Shown in pieces: positions 53,486-64,000 of a DNA stretch of 64,000 nucleotides. The number at the start of each line of letters is the position of its first letter. Positions within the stretch are counted from its first letter, which is position 1. The notes below the pieces were generated by a model that was given only the letters and a program-made list of their open reading frames with translations, made no database searches and was not told the DNA's origin. The translations under genes and the position numbers were made by a program. Source of the DNA: Hoeflea sp. BAL378 (GTDB lineage: Bacteria > Pseudomonadota > Alphaproteobacteria > Rhizobiales > Rhizobiaceae); the NCBI RefSeq assembly GCF_000759435.1, contig NZ_JRJG01000050.1, forward strand, positions 16,710 through 80,709, given 5' to 3'.

Positions 53486-54514
53486 TTGGCGCAAAAAGTA
53501 AAACTCTCCACAATCGCCGAGGCGCTGGGGCTTTCGACGGCCACCGTCTCGCTGGCCCTGCGCGACAGTCCCTTGGTTGCCGACGTTACCCGCGACCGCA
53601 TCAAGGAAAAGGCGATCGAACTGGGCTATATCTACAACCGGCGCGCGGCTTCACTCAGGACCTCGCGGTCGGGCATCATCGGCGTGGTGGTGCATGACAT
53701 CATGAACCCGTTCTATGCCGAGATCCTCAAGGCGATCGAGACCGAGCTCGACCGCAGCCGGCAGACCTTCATCCTGTCCAACCATTATGATTCGGTCGAA
53801 AAGCAGCGCAACTTCATCGAGACCCTGCTGCAGCTCGGCGGCGATGGCGTGATCATGTCGCCGGCCATCGGAACGCCGGCGTCCGACATACGTCTCGCCC
53901 TGGACAACGGCATGCCGGCCATCCTGATCGCGCGGTCGGTGCCGGAAATCGACGTGCCGACCTTTCGCGGCGATGACGCCTATGGCACCGCGCTCGCCAC
54001 CAACCACCTGATCAGCCTTGGACACACGCGCATTGCCATGATCGGCGGCACCGATCACACTTCGACCGGGCGCGACCGCTACGCCGGCTACGCCAATGCG
54101 ATGAAGAAGGCAGGGCTCGAACTGGACCCGGCCTTGCGGATACCCGGTCCGCGCACCAAGCAGAGCGGCTTTGAGGCGGCGGTGAATTTTTTGGCCAATC
54201 CGCTCAAGCCGACGGCTGCGGTGTGCTGGAACGATCTGGTGGCCATCGGCCTGATGAACGGGATCGCGCGCGCCGGCCTGGTGCCCGGCAAGGACATCTC
54301 GGTCACCGGCTATGACGACCTCGAGGAGGCGGCCATCGCAACGCCTGCCCTGACCACGGTCTGGAACGGACAGTCCGAAGTGGGCCGCTTCGCCGCCCGC
54401 GCGCTGCTGGACAAACTCAACGGATCAAGCGAGGCTGACGGCCTGCACCTGATCAAGCCGGAAATGCGGATCCGGCAATCGACGACACCGCTCAACCCGG
54501 GAGCCGGACGATGA
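53486..54514 (+). CDS. LacI family transcriptional regulator
   Basis: 342 residues. HTH VKLSTIAEALGLSTATVSLALRDSPLVADVTRDRIKEKAIELGYIYNRRAASLRT, then a periplasmic-binding-protein-like effector domain (GIIGVVVHDIMNPFYAEILKAIETEL). It starts with TTG at 53486; no better in-frame start is available. It overlaps the hydroxyacid dehydrogenase by 4 bp, so both are one transcript, preceded by a LacI-type operator pair. The effector is probably a carbon source processed by the following enzymes. Confidence 0.88.
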   Translation: MAQKVKLSTIAEALGLSTATVSLALRDSPLVADVTRDRIKEKAIELGYIYNRRAASLRTSRSGIIGVVVHDIMNPFYAEILKAIETELDRSRQTFILSNHYDSVEKQRNFIETLLQLGGDGVIMSPAIGTPASDIRLALDNGMPAILIARSVPEIDVPTFRGDDAYGTALATNHLISLGHTRIAMIGGTDHTSTGRDRYAGYANAMKKAGLELDPALRIPGPRTKQSGFEAAVNFLANPLKPTAAVCWNDLVAIGLMNGIARAGLVPGKDISVTGYDDLEEAAIATPALTTVWNGQSEVGRFAARALLDKLNGSSEADGLHLIKPEMRIRQSTTPLNPGAGR

Positions 54515-55482
54515 CACAGCGACACACCATTCTCATCCCAGGGCGCGTCCATTCCCGCGTCCGCACGCGTGTCGAGGCCGAATTCGACACCGTCGTGATC
54601 GACGCGGCCGACGCCTCGCTGCTCGACACTGAGGCCAGGGCGAGGATCAGCGGCATCGCCAGCGCGACCACCATTAACGCCGGCTTCGTCGATGCCTTCC
54701 CCAATCTCAAGATCATCGCCAATTTCGGGGTGGGCTACGACATTGTCGACGCCCGGCACGCGGCCACGCGCGGGGTGATGGTCACCAACACGCCGGACGT
54801 TCTCTCCGACGAGGTCGCGGACACCACGGTGGGGCTCCTCATCAACACCGTGCGCGAGTTTCCGAAAGCCGAGGCTTACCTTCGCGCCGGCCGCTGGGTC
54901 TCCGAAGGCGCCTATCCGCTGACGACGCTTACCCTGAGGGGCCGGACCGTGGGCATCTTCGGGCTGGGACGGATCGGCCTGGCCATCGCCCGGCGCCTGG
55001 AGGCCTTCGGCCTGCCGATTCACTACCATACGCGCAACAGGCGCGAGGATGTCGACTACACCTGGCACGACAGTCTGAGCGGTCTGGCGAAGGCGGTCGA
55101 TACGCTGATCGTGGTGGTTCCGGGAGGGGCCGCGACGGAGAAGGCGGTGAACGCCGGAATTCTCGACGCGCTCGGTTCGAACGGCGTACTGATCAGTGTC
55201 GGCCGCGGGTCGACCATCGACGAGGACGCCCTGATCGCGGCGCTCAAGGACCGGCGCATTGCCGCAGCCGGGCTCGATGTGTTCGCCAACGAACCCAACG
55301 TGCCGCAGGCGCTGATCGACCTGCCCAATGCCTGCCTGCTGCCGCATGTGGCGTCGGCCTCGATGTCGACGCGCAACGCCATGGCGGATCTGGTTGTGGA
55401 CAATCTGCTTGCCTGGCTCGACGGCCGTCCGGCCCTGACGCCGGTTCCCGAATGCCGGGCGCTGGACCGGAAGCCAGCCTGA
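54511..55482 (+). CDS. D-2-hydroxyacid dehydrogenase (NAD(P)-dependent)
   Basis: 323 residues. The Rossmann motif VGIFGLGRIGLAIARRLEAFG and the catalytic triad Arg (VSVGRGSTID), Glu (DVFANEPNVP) and His (LLPHVASAS) are intact. FGVGYDIVDARHAATRGVMVTNTPDVLSDEVADTTVGLL is the usual substrate-domain segment. The wording is near the glyoxylate/hydroxypyruvate reductase group, but substrates cannot be fixed. It is coupled to the LacI regulator and faces the amidotransferase-like gene. Confidence 0.9.
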   Translation: MTQRHTILIPGRVHSRVRTRVEAEFDTVVIDAADASLLDTEARARISGIASATTINAGFVDAFPNLKIIANFGVGYDIVDARHAATRGVMVTNTPDVLSDEVADTTVGLLINTVREFPKAEAYLRAGRWVSEGAYPLTTLTLRGRTVGIFGLGRIGLAIARRLEAFGLPIHYHTRNRREDVDYTWHDSLSGLAKAVDTLIVVVPGGAATEKAVNAGILDALGSNGVLISVGRGSTIDEDALIAALKDRRIAAAGLDVFANEPNVPQALIDLPNACLLPHVASASMSTRNAMADLVVDNLLAWLDGRPALTPVPECRALDRKPA

Positions 55483-55528
55483 GCGGATAACCGCTTTGCG
55501 CGGCAGGTGCGCCGGGTCCTAGGTGACC

Positions 55529-57701
<2,173 letters not shown>

Positions 57702-57731
57702 TCCGGGCCTTCATCTGACCGGCAAGAGACA

Positions 57732-57764
57732 AAGCCCTGGAACCGGCAAGGTTCCAGGGCTTTT
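57732..57764 (+). terminator. Intrinsic terminator after the TakP-type gene
   Basis: A 13-bp perfect stem, arms 57732-57744 and 57750-57762, closes a GGCAA loop and runs into TTTT (57761-57764). It ends the binding-protein mRNA before the convergent permease genes. Confidence 0.93.
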
Positions 57765-57814
57765 CCATGTCCGGCAGACGCAAGACGCAGGACGCCGGTG
57801 CGCCAGGGCACCGT

Positions 57815-59623
57815 TCAGTTGAAGTTCGGCAGTCCCGTCGCGCCGCCCGGGGCCGGCAGTCCGCCCGGGGCGGGCAGCGCGCCGCCGGGAGCGGGCTCCG
57901 CCGGCTCCCCGAAACTCGGCATCGCCGGCATGCCGTTGCCCGGTTCGCCCAGGTTCGGCGCGCCCGGCAGGCTCAGGCCCGATCCGGGCAGGCCGAAACC
58001 GCCGCCGCCGATATTGTTGATTTCCCGGTCAATGTCGCTCTGGTCGAGCAGCAGCGGCTCGGTCTTGTAATGCGTCACAAGCCCGGGGAAGGCGATGAGG
58101 ATGCCCAGCATGACGATCTGGATCAGGATGAAGGGCAAGGTCCCGGTGTAGATCGACTTCGTCGAAATCGGCTCGATCATCCGGTTGGTGGTTTCGTCGT
58201 GCCAGGCTTTGATCGGCGCGACGGACCGCAGATAGAAGAGCGCGAAGCCGAAGGGCGGCGTCAGGAAGCTTGCCTGCAGGTTGAAGCCGAGCAGCACGCC
58301 GAACCAGATCAGATCGATGCCGAGCTTGTCGGCGACGGGAGCCAGCAGCGGCACCATGATGAAGGCGATCTCGAAGAAGTCGAGAAAGCAGCCGAGGATG
58401 AAGATGATCACCGAAACCGTGATCAGGAAGCCGATCTCGCCGCCCGGCAGCGCCAGCATCAGATCCTCGACCCAGCGGTTGCCGGAAATACCATAGAAGG
58501 TCAGCGCGAAGACCCGGGCGCCGATCAGGATGAACATCACGAAGGTGGCGAGCTTGGCGGTGGAATCGAGCGCCTGCAGAAGCGTCTTCATGTCCAGGCG
58601 GCGCTTCATCAGCGACATGATGAGCGCGCCGGTGGCGCCCATGGCTCCGCCTTCGGTCGGCGTGGCGATGCCCAGAAAGATCGTGCCGAGCACCAGGAAG
58701 ATCAGGGCAAGCGGCGGGATCAGCACAATCACCACCTGCTCGGCCATTTTCGACAGGTAGCCGAGATTTATCGCGCGGTTCACCAGCGCGAAGCCGTAGG
58801 GAATGATCGTCGCCGCCAGCGCGGACCAGACCACCCTTGTTTCATAGCGGAAATCCTCGAACACGAAATAGTAGCCGGTCAGGAACAGGGCCACGGCAAT
58901 GGCGAGGATCGCAAACAGCGATCGGCCGCCATTTCCCAGCGGCCGCGCTTCCGGCGGCAGGGCGGGAACCCATTGCGGCTTGATGAGCGTGATGGCGAAG
59001 ATATAGGCGCAGTACATCACCACGATGATCATGGCCGGGAAGAAGGCGCCGACATACATGTCGCCCACGGACCGTCCGAGCTGGTCGGCCATGACGATGA
59101 GCACCAGCGACGGCGGGATGATCTGCGCCAGCGTTCCGGAGGCCGCGATGGTGCCGGCGGCAAGGCCGGGATGGTAGTTGTAGCGCATCATGATCGGCAG
59201 CGAGATCAGGCCCATGGCGATGACCGACGCCGCGACGACGCCGGTCGTGGCGGCAAGCAGGGCGCCGACCATGATGACGGCGAAGGCAAGGCCGCCGCGC
59301 ATGGTTCCAAACAATTGCCCGACCGTGTCGAGCAGGTCCTCCGCCATGCGGGAGCGTTCAAGAATGAGGCCCATGAAGGTGAAGAACGGGATCGCCAGCA
59401 GCGTGTCGTTGCGCATGATGTCGAAGACGCGGTTCATGTTGGCCTGCGCCAGCGACCAGGAGAGCTGGATTTCCGGCGAGATATGGCTGACTTCGACGCC
59501 GATGACGAAGAAATACATGCCGCCCGCGGCCAGCGTGAAGGCCACCGGATAGCCGAGCAGAAGCATGCCCATCACGGTGATGAACATGATGGGTGCAAGA
59601 TTGTGGGCAATCAGATCAAGCAT
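57815..59623 (-). CDS. TRAP transporter large permease with Pro/Gly-rich tail
   Basis: 602 residues, much longer than classical DctM, with about 13-15 membrane spans. Motifs GYPVAFTLAAGGMYFFVIG, TGVVAASVIAMGLISLPIMMRYNYHPGLAAGTIAASGTLAQIIPPSLVLIVMADQLG and GIATPTEGGAMGATGALIM are typical of the TakM-like subgroup. After the last span, a tail of about 75 residues is dominated by repeated Leu/Ala-Pro-Gly units with no charge pattern I recognise. It overlaps the small permease by 8 bp. The cognate binding protein is the convergent TakP-type gene. Confidence 0.91.
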   Translation of the reverse strand: MLDLIAHNLAPIMFITVMGMLLLGYPVAFTLAAGGMYFFVIGVEVSHISPEIQLSWSLAQANMNRVFDIMRNDTLLAIPFFTFMGLILERSRMAEDLLDTVGQLFGTMRGGLAFAVIMVGALLAATTGVVAASVIAMGLISLPIMMRYNYHPGLAAGTIAASGTLAQIIPPSLVLIVMADQLGRSVGDMYVGAFFPAMIIVVMYCAYIFAITLIKPQWVPALPPEARPLGNGGRSLFAILAIAVALFLTGYYFVFEDFRYETRVVWSALAATIIPYGFALVNRAINLGYLSKMAEQVVIVLIPPLALIFLVLGTIFLGIATPTEGGAMGATGALIMSLMKRRLDMKTLLQALDSTAKLATFVMFILIGARVFALTFYGISGNRWVEDLMLALPGGEIGFLITVSVIIFILGCFLDFFEIAFIMVPLLAPVADKLGIDLIWFGVLLGFNLQASFLTPPFGFALFYLRSVAPIKAWHDETTNRMIEPISTKSIYTGTLPFILIQIVMLGILIAFPGLVTHYKTEPLLLDQSDIDREINNIGGGGFGLPGSGLSLPGAPNLGEPGNGMPAMPSFGEPAEPAPGGALPAPGGLPAPGGATGLPNFN

Positions 59624-60200
59624 CGGCGCCGCCCTTCATTTGCGCGGCGGCTTCGACTTGCGGCGGCAGGGAATGGTCATGGCCGGGCTCCTCCTCGATG
59701 AGGCCGCGGATGATGGCGATGCGCTTGATGATCTCCGACACCGCCTGCGCCGTCAGCAGAAGGAAGCCGGCCAGAACCACCGCCTTGGCGGGCCAGATGA
59801 TCAGGCCGCCGGCATTGCTCGACATTTCGCCGCTCTTGAAGGAGCGCCAGAAGAACGGCCAGGCGAGATAGGTCATCATCAGGCAGAAGGGCAGCAGGAA
59901 CACGAAGTGGCCAATCAGGTCGATCCAGTCGCGCGAGCGCTTGGACAGGCTGCCGGCCAGCACGTCGATGCGGACATGCTCGTTCTTGCGCAGCGTGTAT
60001 CCGGCGGCGAGCATGAAGACCGCGCCGAACAGGTACCACTGGACCTCCAGCCAGGCATTCGACGACATGTCGAACATCTTGCGGATCGTGGCGTTGCCGG
60101 CGCTGATCAGCACGGCGGCCAGCACAAGCCAGGACACATTGCGCCCGACAAACTCATTGATCCGGTCGATCGACCGGCTCAATTGCAGGAGAGTTCTCAT
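59616..60200 (-). CDS. TRAP transporter small permease
   Basis: 194 residues with four membrane spans. The segment WLEVQWYLFGAVFMLAAGYTLRKNEHVRIDVLAGSLSKRSRDWIDLIGHFVFLLPFCLMM is the DctQ-like signature of the 2-oxoacid TRAP subgroup. A GGAGGACAAT site precedes the ATG at 60200. It is the first gene of the permease transcript, with an AT-rich 230-bp region upstream shared with the divergent SDR gene; I see no clear -35/-10 or palindrome there. Confidence 0.9.
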   Translation of the reverse strand: MRTLLQLSRSIDRINEFVGRNVSWLVLAAVLISAGNATIRKMFDMSSNAWLEVQWYLFGAVFMLAAGYTLRKNEHVRIDVLAGSLSKRSRDWIDLIGHFVFLLPFCLMMTYLAWPFFWRSFKSGEMSSNAGGLIIWPAKAVVLAGFLLLTAQAVSEIIKRIAIIRGLIEEEPGHDHSLPPQVEAAAQMKGGADA

Positions 60201-60432
60201 ATTGTCCTCCTGGCCGTCTCACCTCCAGTTTGCCGGAGTGTGATCAACCATCGTTCCCTTTGGCGGCATCATTATCATCTATGCGCCGCCTTGCCAGTCC
60301 ATATCAGTAAAAAACCATGTAAAGCAACAATTGGTGCATTTGTTTTACCAGTCATCCAGCGTGCCGCCGGTGGCGTTCCTCGAGGCTTGCGGCTATACCC
60401 CTCGCAGAGGCCGAAACGGAAAGGGAATCAAA

Positions 60433-61203
60433 GTGGGTGCAGCCGAGTTGTTCGATGTTTCCGGAGTAACCGCGCTGGTCACCGGCGGCGGTAGCGGGCT
60501 TGGTTTCGCCATTGCGCGCGTCCTGGCGGTGAACGGCGCCAAGGTCGCTCTTGCGGGCAAGGACAAGGCCACCCTGGATGCCGCGCTCGAAGCCATTGCC
60601 GGTCTCGGCGGACAGGCGATGGCAATTCCCCTGGATGTGCGCCAGGACGACATGATCGCTCCCTGCTTCGACCGCGTCGAAGCGGAGTTCGGGCCGGTCG
60701 GCGTGCTGGTCAACAATGCCGGCATCGCCCACCGCGACAAGGCGGTCCGCATCAGCCGCGAGACCCTTCGCGACGTCATGGCGGTCAATGTCGAGGGAGC
60801 GGTGATGATGGCGCAGGAGGCCGCCCGGCGCATGATCCGCGACGGCCGCGGCGGATCGGTCATCAACATCTCGAGCGTCATGCCCGACCTGCCGGTCCGC
60901 CAGGTCGCCGCCTACAGCACGTCCAAGGCCGCCATCAGCCAGATGACCCGGTGCCTGGCGCTGGAATGGGCAAAGCACAAGATCCGCGTCAATGAAATCC
61001 GCCCGGGCTGGTTCGAGACCAGCCTGACGGACACCTTCTTCAAGGGGCAGGGCGCCCAGATCATCGCCGGCCAGAACCCGCTTGGCCGGCTTGGCGACTC
61101 CCACGATCTGGACGGAGCTGTCCTGCTGCTTGCCTCCAAGGCCGGCATTTACATGACCGGCAGCGCCATCACCGTGGATGGCGGCCATTCGATCGGGCGT
61201 TAA
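60433..61203 (+). CDS. Short-chain dehydrogenase/reductase
   Basis: 256 residues, classical SDR. Cofactor motif TGGGSGLGFAIA, NNAGIAHRD, the catalytic Ser in ISSVMPDLP, Tyr/Lys in AAYSTSKAA and the C-terminal YMTGSAITVDGGHSIGR are present. The best start is GTG at 60433, with AAAGGGAATC upstream; an earlier in-frame TTG at 60331 lies in AT-rich promoter-like DNA and is less likely. The substrate is a hydroxy or keto compound, plausibly the organic acid imported by the divergent TRAP system. Confidence 0.88.
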   Translation: MGAAELFDVSGVTALVTGGGSGLGFAIARVLAVNGAKVALAGKDKATLDAALEAIAGLGGQAMAIPLDVRQDDMIAPCFDRVEAEFGPVGVLVNNAGIAHRDKAVRISRETLRDVMAVNVEGAVMMAQEAARRMIRDGRGGSVINISSVMPDLPVRQVAAYSTSKAAISQMTRCLALEWAKHKIRVNEIRPGWFETSLTDTFFKGQGAQIIAGQNPLGRLGDSHDLDGAVLLLASKAGIYMTGSAITVDGGHSIGR

Positions 61204-61417
61204 TTCGGTCGCGGCGGTCCCGTCCGACGACAGAAAGTTTCGTCCGGCAGACCTTGCCGGCAGGCTGATTGCGCAGTCGCTCCCGGCCCGCGAATTCGAT
61301 TGACGCAGGCCCGGTGTACCCCAAGTATCATGGTAGAAGACTTGGACGCGGAGGAGGATCCGCGGCCGTCCGCAGACCGCCCCCGGTCCGGACGGCAATG
61401 GTTTGAGGAGACCGTTC

Positions 61418-64000
61418 ATGACAGTCCACGATGTTTCGCTCGACGACAAGTTCGACCTCGGCAAGGACCGGATTTTCGTCACCGGATCCCAGGCCGTGGT
61501 TCGCATGCTGATGATGCAGCACGAGCGCGACCGGCGGGCGGGGCTCAACACGGCAGGATTCGTCTCCGGCTATCGCGGCTCGCCGCTGGGCGGGCTCGAC
61601 CAGCAGATCACCCGGGCTGCGCGACAGCTCGCGCCGCGCAACATCGTCTTCCAGCCCGGACTGAACGAGGAATTGGCGGCGACCGCCTGCTGGGGATCGC
61701 AACAGGCGGGCCTGGACGGGACCGGCAAATATGACGGCGTCTTTGCCCTCTGGTACGGCAAGGGTCCGGGCGTGGACCGGTCCGGCGATGTCTTCCGCCA
61801 TGCCAATCTTGCAGGCTCCTCAAAGCATGGCGGCGTTCTGGCGCTGATGGGGGACGATCATACCGCGGAGAGTTCGACCAACGCGCACCAGACCGAGTTC
61901 AACTTCGTCGACACGATGATCCCGATCCTCAATCCCGCGGGCGTGCAGGAGATGATCGACTACGGGCTCCACGGCTTCGCCATGTCGCGGTTCGCGGGCA
62001 CCTGGGCCGCCTTGAAATGCGTCAAGGACAATGTCGAATCCACCGCCTCGGTGGATGCCGGCCTGGACCGCCTGAAGATCGTCCTGCCCGAGTTCGCGAT
62101 GCCGCCGGGCGGGCTCAACATCCGCCCGCATGATCTCGATTTCCTCGGCCAGGAAGTCCGGCTGCACGAATACAAGCGCGACGCCGCGAGCGCCTATATC
62201 CGGGCCAACGGGCTCAACCGCATCGTCTATTCCGGCGGCGCCAATGCCAAGGTCGGCATTCTGACCGTCGGCAAGAACTATCTCGACGTGCGTCAGGCGC
62301 TCGATGATCTCGGCATCGACGAGGCCCGCGCCAACCGGATCGGCGTGCGGCTGTTCAAGGTCGCCTGTCCGTGGCCCTTCGACCTGGCCGACATGGCCGA
62401 GTTCGTCGACGGTCTCGACATGGTGATCGTGGTCGAGGAGAAGCGGTCGCTTCTGGAGAGCCAGTTGCGCGAGGCGCTGTACGGGACTGCCCGCCAGCCC
62501 GTGGTCGTCGGCAAGCGCGACGAACGCGGCGACTGGCTGTTCCCGGTCAAGGGCGCGCTCGATCCCAACGACATCGCGGTCGCGGTGGGAGAGCGGCTGC
62601 TCAGGGTCATCGGCTATTCCGAGGACATCGACGCCAAGGTCAAGCGGATCCGGCAGTTCCAGGGCATGCTGGCGAGTGTCTCGGACGTCTCCTCCCGGAC
62701 TCCCTATTTCTGCTCGGGCTGCCCGCACAACACCTCGACCAGGGTTCCCGAAGGATCGGTTGCGGCGGCGGGAATCGGCTGTCATTTCATGTCCTTGTGG
62801 ATGGACCGGGACACGACGGGCTTCACCCAGATGGGCGGCGAAGGGGCGCAATGGGTCGGCCAGGCGCCGTTCACCACCCGCGGCCATATTTTCCAGAATC
62901 TCGGCGACGGCACCTACAATCATTCCGGCGTGCTGGCGCTGCGCTTCGCCATCGCCGCGGGCACGAACATCACCTACAAGATCCTCTACAACGACGCCGT
63001 GGCGATGACCGGCGGCCAGCCGCACGAGGGCAGCCTCACCGTCGACGCGATCGCCCGGCAGGTCCGCGCCGAGGGCGTCGAACGCATCGCGCTCGTCAGC
63101 GACGAGCCGGACCGCTATGCTGCGGGCACGGTCTGGCCATCGGCGATGAGCGTGCATCACCGTACGGAGCTCGATGCCGTGCAGCGGGAACTGCGGGACG
63201 TGCCGGGAGTGACGGTGCTGATCTACGATCAGACCTGCGCCGCCGAAAAGCGCCGCCGCAGGAAGCGCGGCACCTATCCCGATCCGGACAAGCGGGTGAT
63301 CATCAACGAACTGGTCTGTGAAGGCTGCGGCGATTGCGGCGTCAAGTCGAACTGCGTGTCGATCCAGCCGGTGGAGACGGAGTTCGGGCGCAAGCGGCGC
63401 ATTGACCAGTCGAGCTGCAACAAGGACTTTTCCTGCATCCAGGGGTTCTGCCCGTCATTCGTGACCGTTCATGGCGCGCGCATCCGCAAGTCCGACGGGT
63501 CGGCGCTCAAGTCCGCGCCGGATCCGCTCGAAGGCCTGCCGGCGCCGGCCGTGGCGCCGCTGGACAATGGATGGGCCTCGATCATCGATGGCATCGGCGG
63601 CACCGGCGTCGTCACCATCGGCGCGATCCTCGGCATGGCGGCGCATCTGGAAGGCAAGGGATGCGGCATGATCGACATGGCGGGCCTGGCGCAGAAGGGC
63701 GGCGCCGTGTTCTCGCATGTCCGCATCGCCCGCACCCCCGCCGACATTCACGCCATCCGGATCTCGGCCGGCAAGGCGGATCTGATCCTGGGCTGCGACC
63801 TGGTCGTTTCCGGATCGAGGAAGGTGCTGACTTCGGTGCGCGAGGGCGAGACCGTGTTCCTGGTCAACACCAGCGAAGTCATGCCGGGCGAGTTCGCCCG
63901 CAATGCCGATTTCTCGCTTCCGACGGAACGGCTCAAGCGGGCGATCGTCAAAGCGGCGGGCGCCGAGCAGACCAGCTTCTTCGATGCGACGCTGACCGCC
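61418..64000 (+). CDS. Indolepyruvate ferredoxin oxidoreductase-type 2-oxoacid oxidoreductase (partial)
   Basis: The first 861 codons of a protein that family members complete at about 1,150-1,170 residues. It opens MTVHDVSLDDKFDLGKDRIF, with FVSGYRGSPLGGLDQQI and a GDDHTAESSTNAH block in the pyrimidine-binding region. GCPHNTSTRVPEG and GDGTYNHSG bind thiamine diphosphate; a Cys-rich segment near 63317-63450 (CEGCGDCGVKSNCVSIQ) suggests an iron-sulphur cluster; and IDGIGGTGVVTIGAILGMAAHLEGKGCGM begins the gamma-like domain. It oxidatively decarboxylates aryl or branched 2-oxoacids to acyl-CoA. GAGGAG precedes the ATG at 61418. Confidence 0.9.
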   Translation, partial: MTVHDVSLDDKFDLGKDRIFVTGSQAVVRMLMMQHERDRRAGLNTAGFVSGYRGSPLGGLDQQITRAARQLAPRNIVFQPGLNEELAATACWGSQQAGLDGTGKYDGVFALWYGKGPGVDRSGDVFRHANLAGSSKHGGVLALMGDDHTAESSTNAHQTEFNFVDTMIPILNPAGVQEMIDYGLHGFAMSRFAGTWAALKCVKDNVESTASVDAGLDRLKIVLPEFAMPPGGLNIRPHDLDFLGQEVRLHEYKRDAASAYIRANGLNRIVYSGGANAKVGILTVGKNYLDVRQALDDLGIDEARANRIGVRLFKVACPWPFDLADMAEFVDGLDMVIVVEEKRSLLESQLREALYGTARQPVVVGKRDERGDWLFPVKGALDPNDIAVAVGERLLRVIGYSEDIDAKVKRIRQFQGMLASVSDVSSRTPYFCSGCPHNTSTRVPEGSVAAAGIGCHFMSLWMDRDTTGFTQMGGEGAQWVGQAPFTTRGHIFQNLGDGTYNHSGVLALRFAIAAGTNITYKILYNDAVAMTGGQPHEGSLTVDAIARQVRAEGVERIALVSDEPDRYAAGTVWPSAMSVHHRTELDAVQRELRDVPGVTVLIYDQTCAAEKRRRRKRGTYPDPDKRVIINELVCEGCGDCGVKSNCVSIQPVETEFGRKRRIDQSSCNKDFSCIQGFCPSFVTVHGARIRKSDGSALKSAPDPLEGLPAPAVAPLDNGWASIIDGIGGTGVVTIGAILGMAAHLEGKGCGMIDMAGLAQKGGAVFSHVRIARTPADIHAIRISAGKADLILGCDLVVSGSRKVLTSVREGETVFLVNTSEVMPGEFARNADFSLPTERLKRAIVKAAGAEQTSFFDATLTA

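Noticed and set aside
57767..59701. A 644-codon plus-strand frame opposite the TRAP large permease
   Set aside because: Composition is charged low-complexity, and the opposite strand shows clean membrane spans.

Overview
The window is 64 kb of GC-rich DNA that is almost fully coding. It looks like chromosomal sequence from an alphaproteobacterium, most likely of the Hyphomicrobiales (Rhizobiales). The grounds are the adjacent gltX-lysS pair, DctB/DctD control of a TRAP transporter through a sigma-54 promoter, a BMP-type ABC transporter next to an amidohydrolase, a proline-racemase-type hydroxyproline epimerase, and an ornithine decarboxylase gene behind a long structured leader of the kind known in alphaproteobacteria. 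The assignment is inferred from gene content, not from a marker gene. I found no rRNA, tRNA, insertion sequence, prophage or CRISPR array. Both edge genes are cut: a YbdK-type ligase on the left and an indolepyruvate-ferredoxin-oxidoreductase-like gene on the right.

0-15 kb: acetate kinase lies divergent from a PTS-dependent dihydroxyacetone kinase operon (dhaL, dhaM, HPr, EI, a small HTH protein, dhaK). The phosphoryl relay EI>HPr>DhaM>DhaL/DhaK is encoded as separate proteins. Next comes an obscure trio: a membrane protein with a Cys-Cys-His motif, a small Gly-tailed exported protein and a Tat lipoprotein with a DUF1513-like propeller. After it is a complete BMP/nucleoside-type ABC transporter ending in a cytosine-deaminase-like amidohydrolase.

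15-33 kb: an orphan anchored protein with a His-rich tail, then lysS and gltX, a xylose operon (LacI-type regulator, xylB, xylA), an alpha/beta hydrolase, a GH1 beta-glucosidase and a DUF421 membrane protein. A minus-strand set follows (hydroxyproline epimerase, D-amino-acid-type dehydrogenase, the tRNA hydroxylase TrhO), then KDPG aldolase and a DUF533/TerB-like protein.

30-43 kb: dctB-dctD and a dctP-Q-M TRAP operon with a consensus sigma-54 promoter, an RhtB exporter, an aminotransferase, two GNATs with a possible 28-residue coupled ORF and a small membrane protein, and a NicO-type metal exporter with its DUF1007 partner.

43-51 kb: a LysR regulator, ornithine decarboxylase with a roughly 390-nt leader, another GNAT, a small secreted protein divergent from a membrane-anchored AraC regulator, a short glyoxalase-type helical protein, and a WD40 protein next to a CobW-type metal GTPase.

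51-64 kb: a carbon-acid catabolic region with an FAD amine-oxidase-like protein, a creatininase-family amidohydrolase, MarR and LacI regulators, a 2-hydroxyacid dehydrogenase, a class I glutamine-amidotransferase-like hydrolase, a TakP-type TRAP system split over two converging transcripts, an SDR, and the start of a 2-oxoacid:ferredoxin oxidoreductase. Overall the window serves scavenging of small organic acids, nucleobases, pentoses, triose and amino acids.
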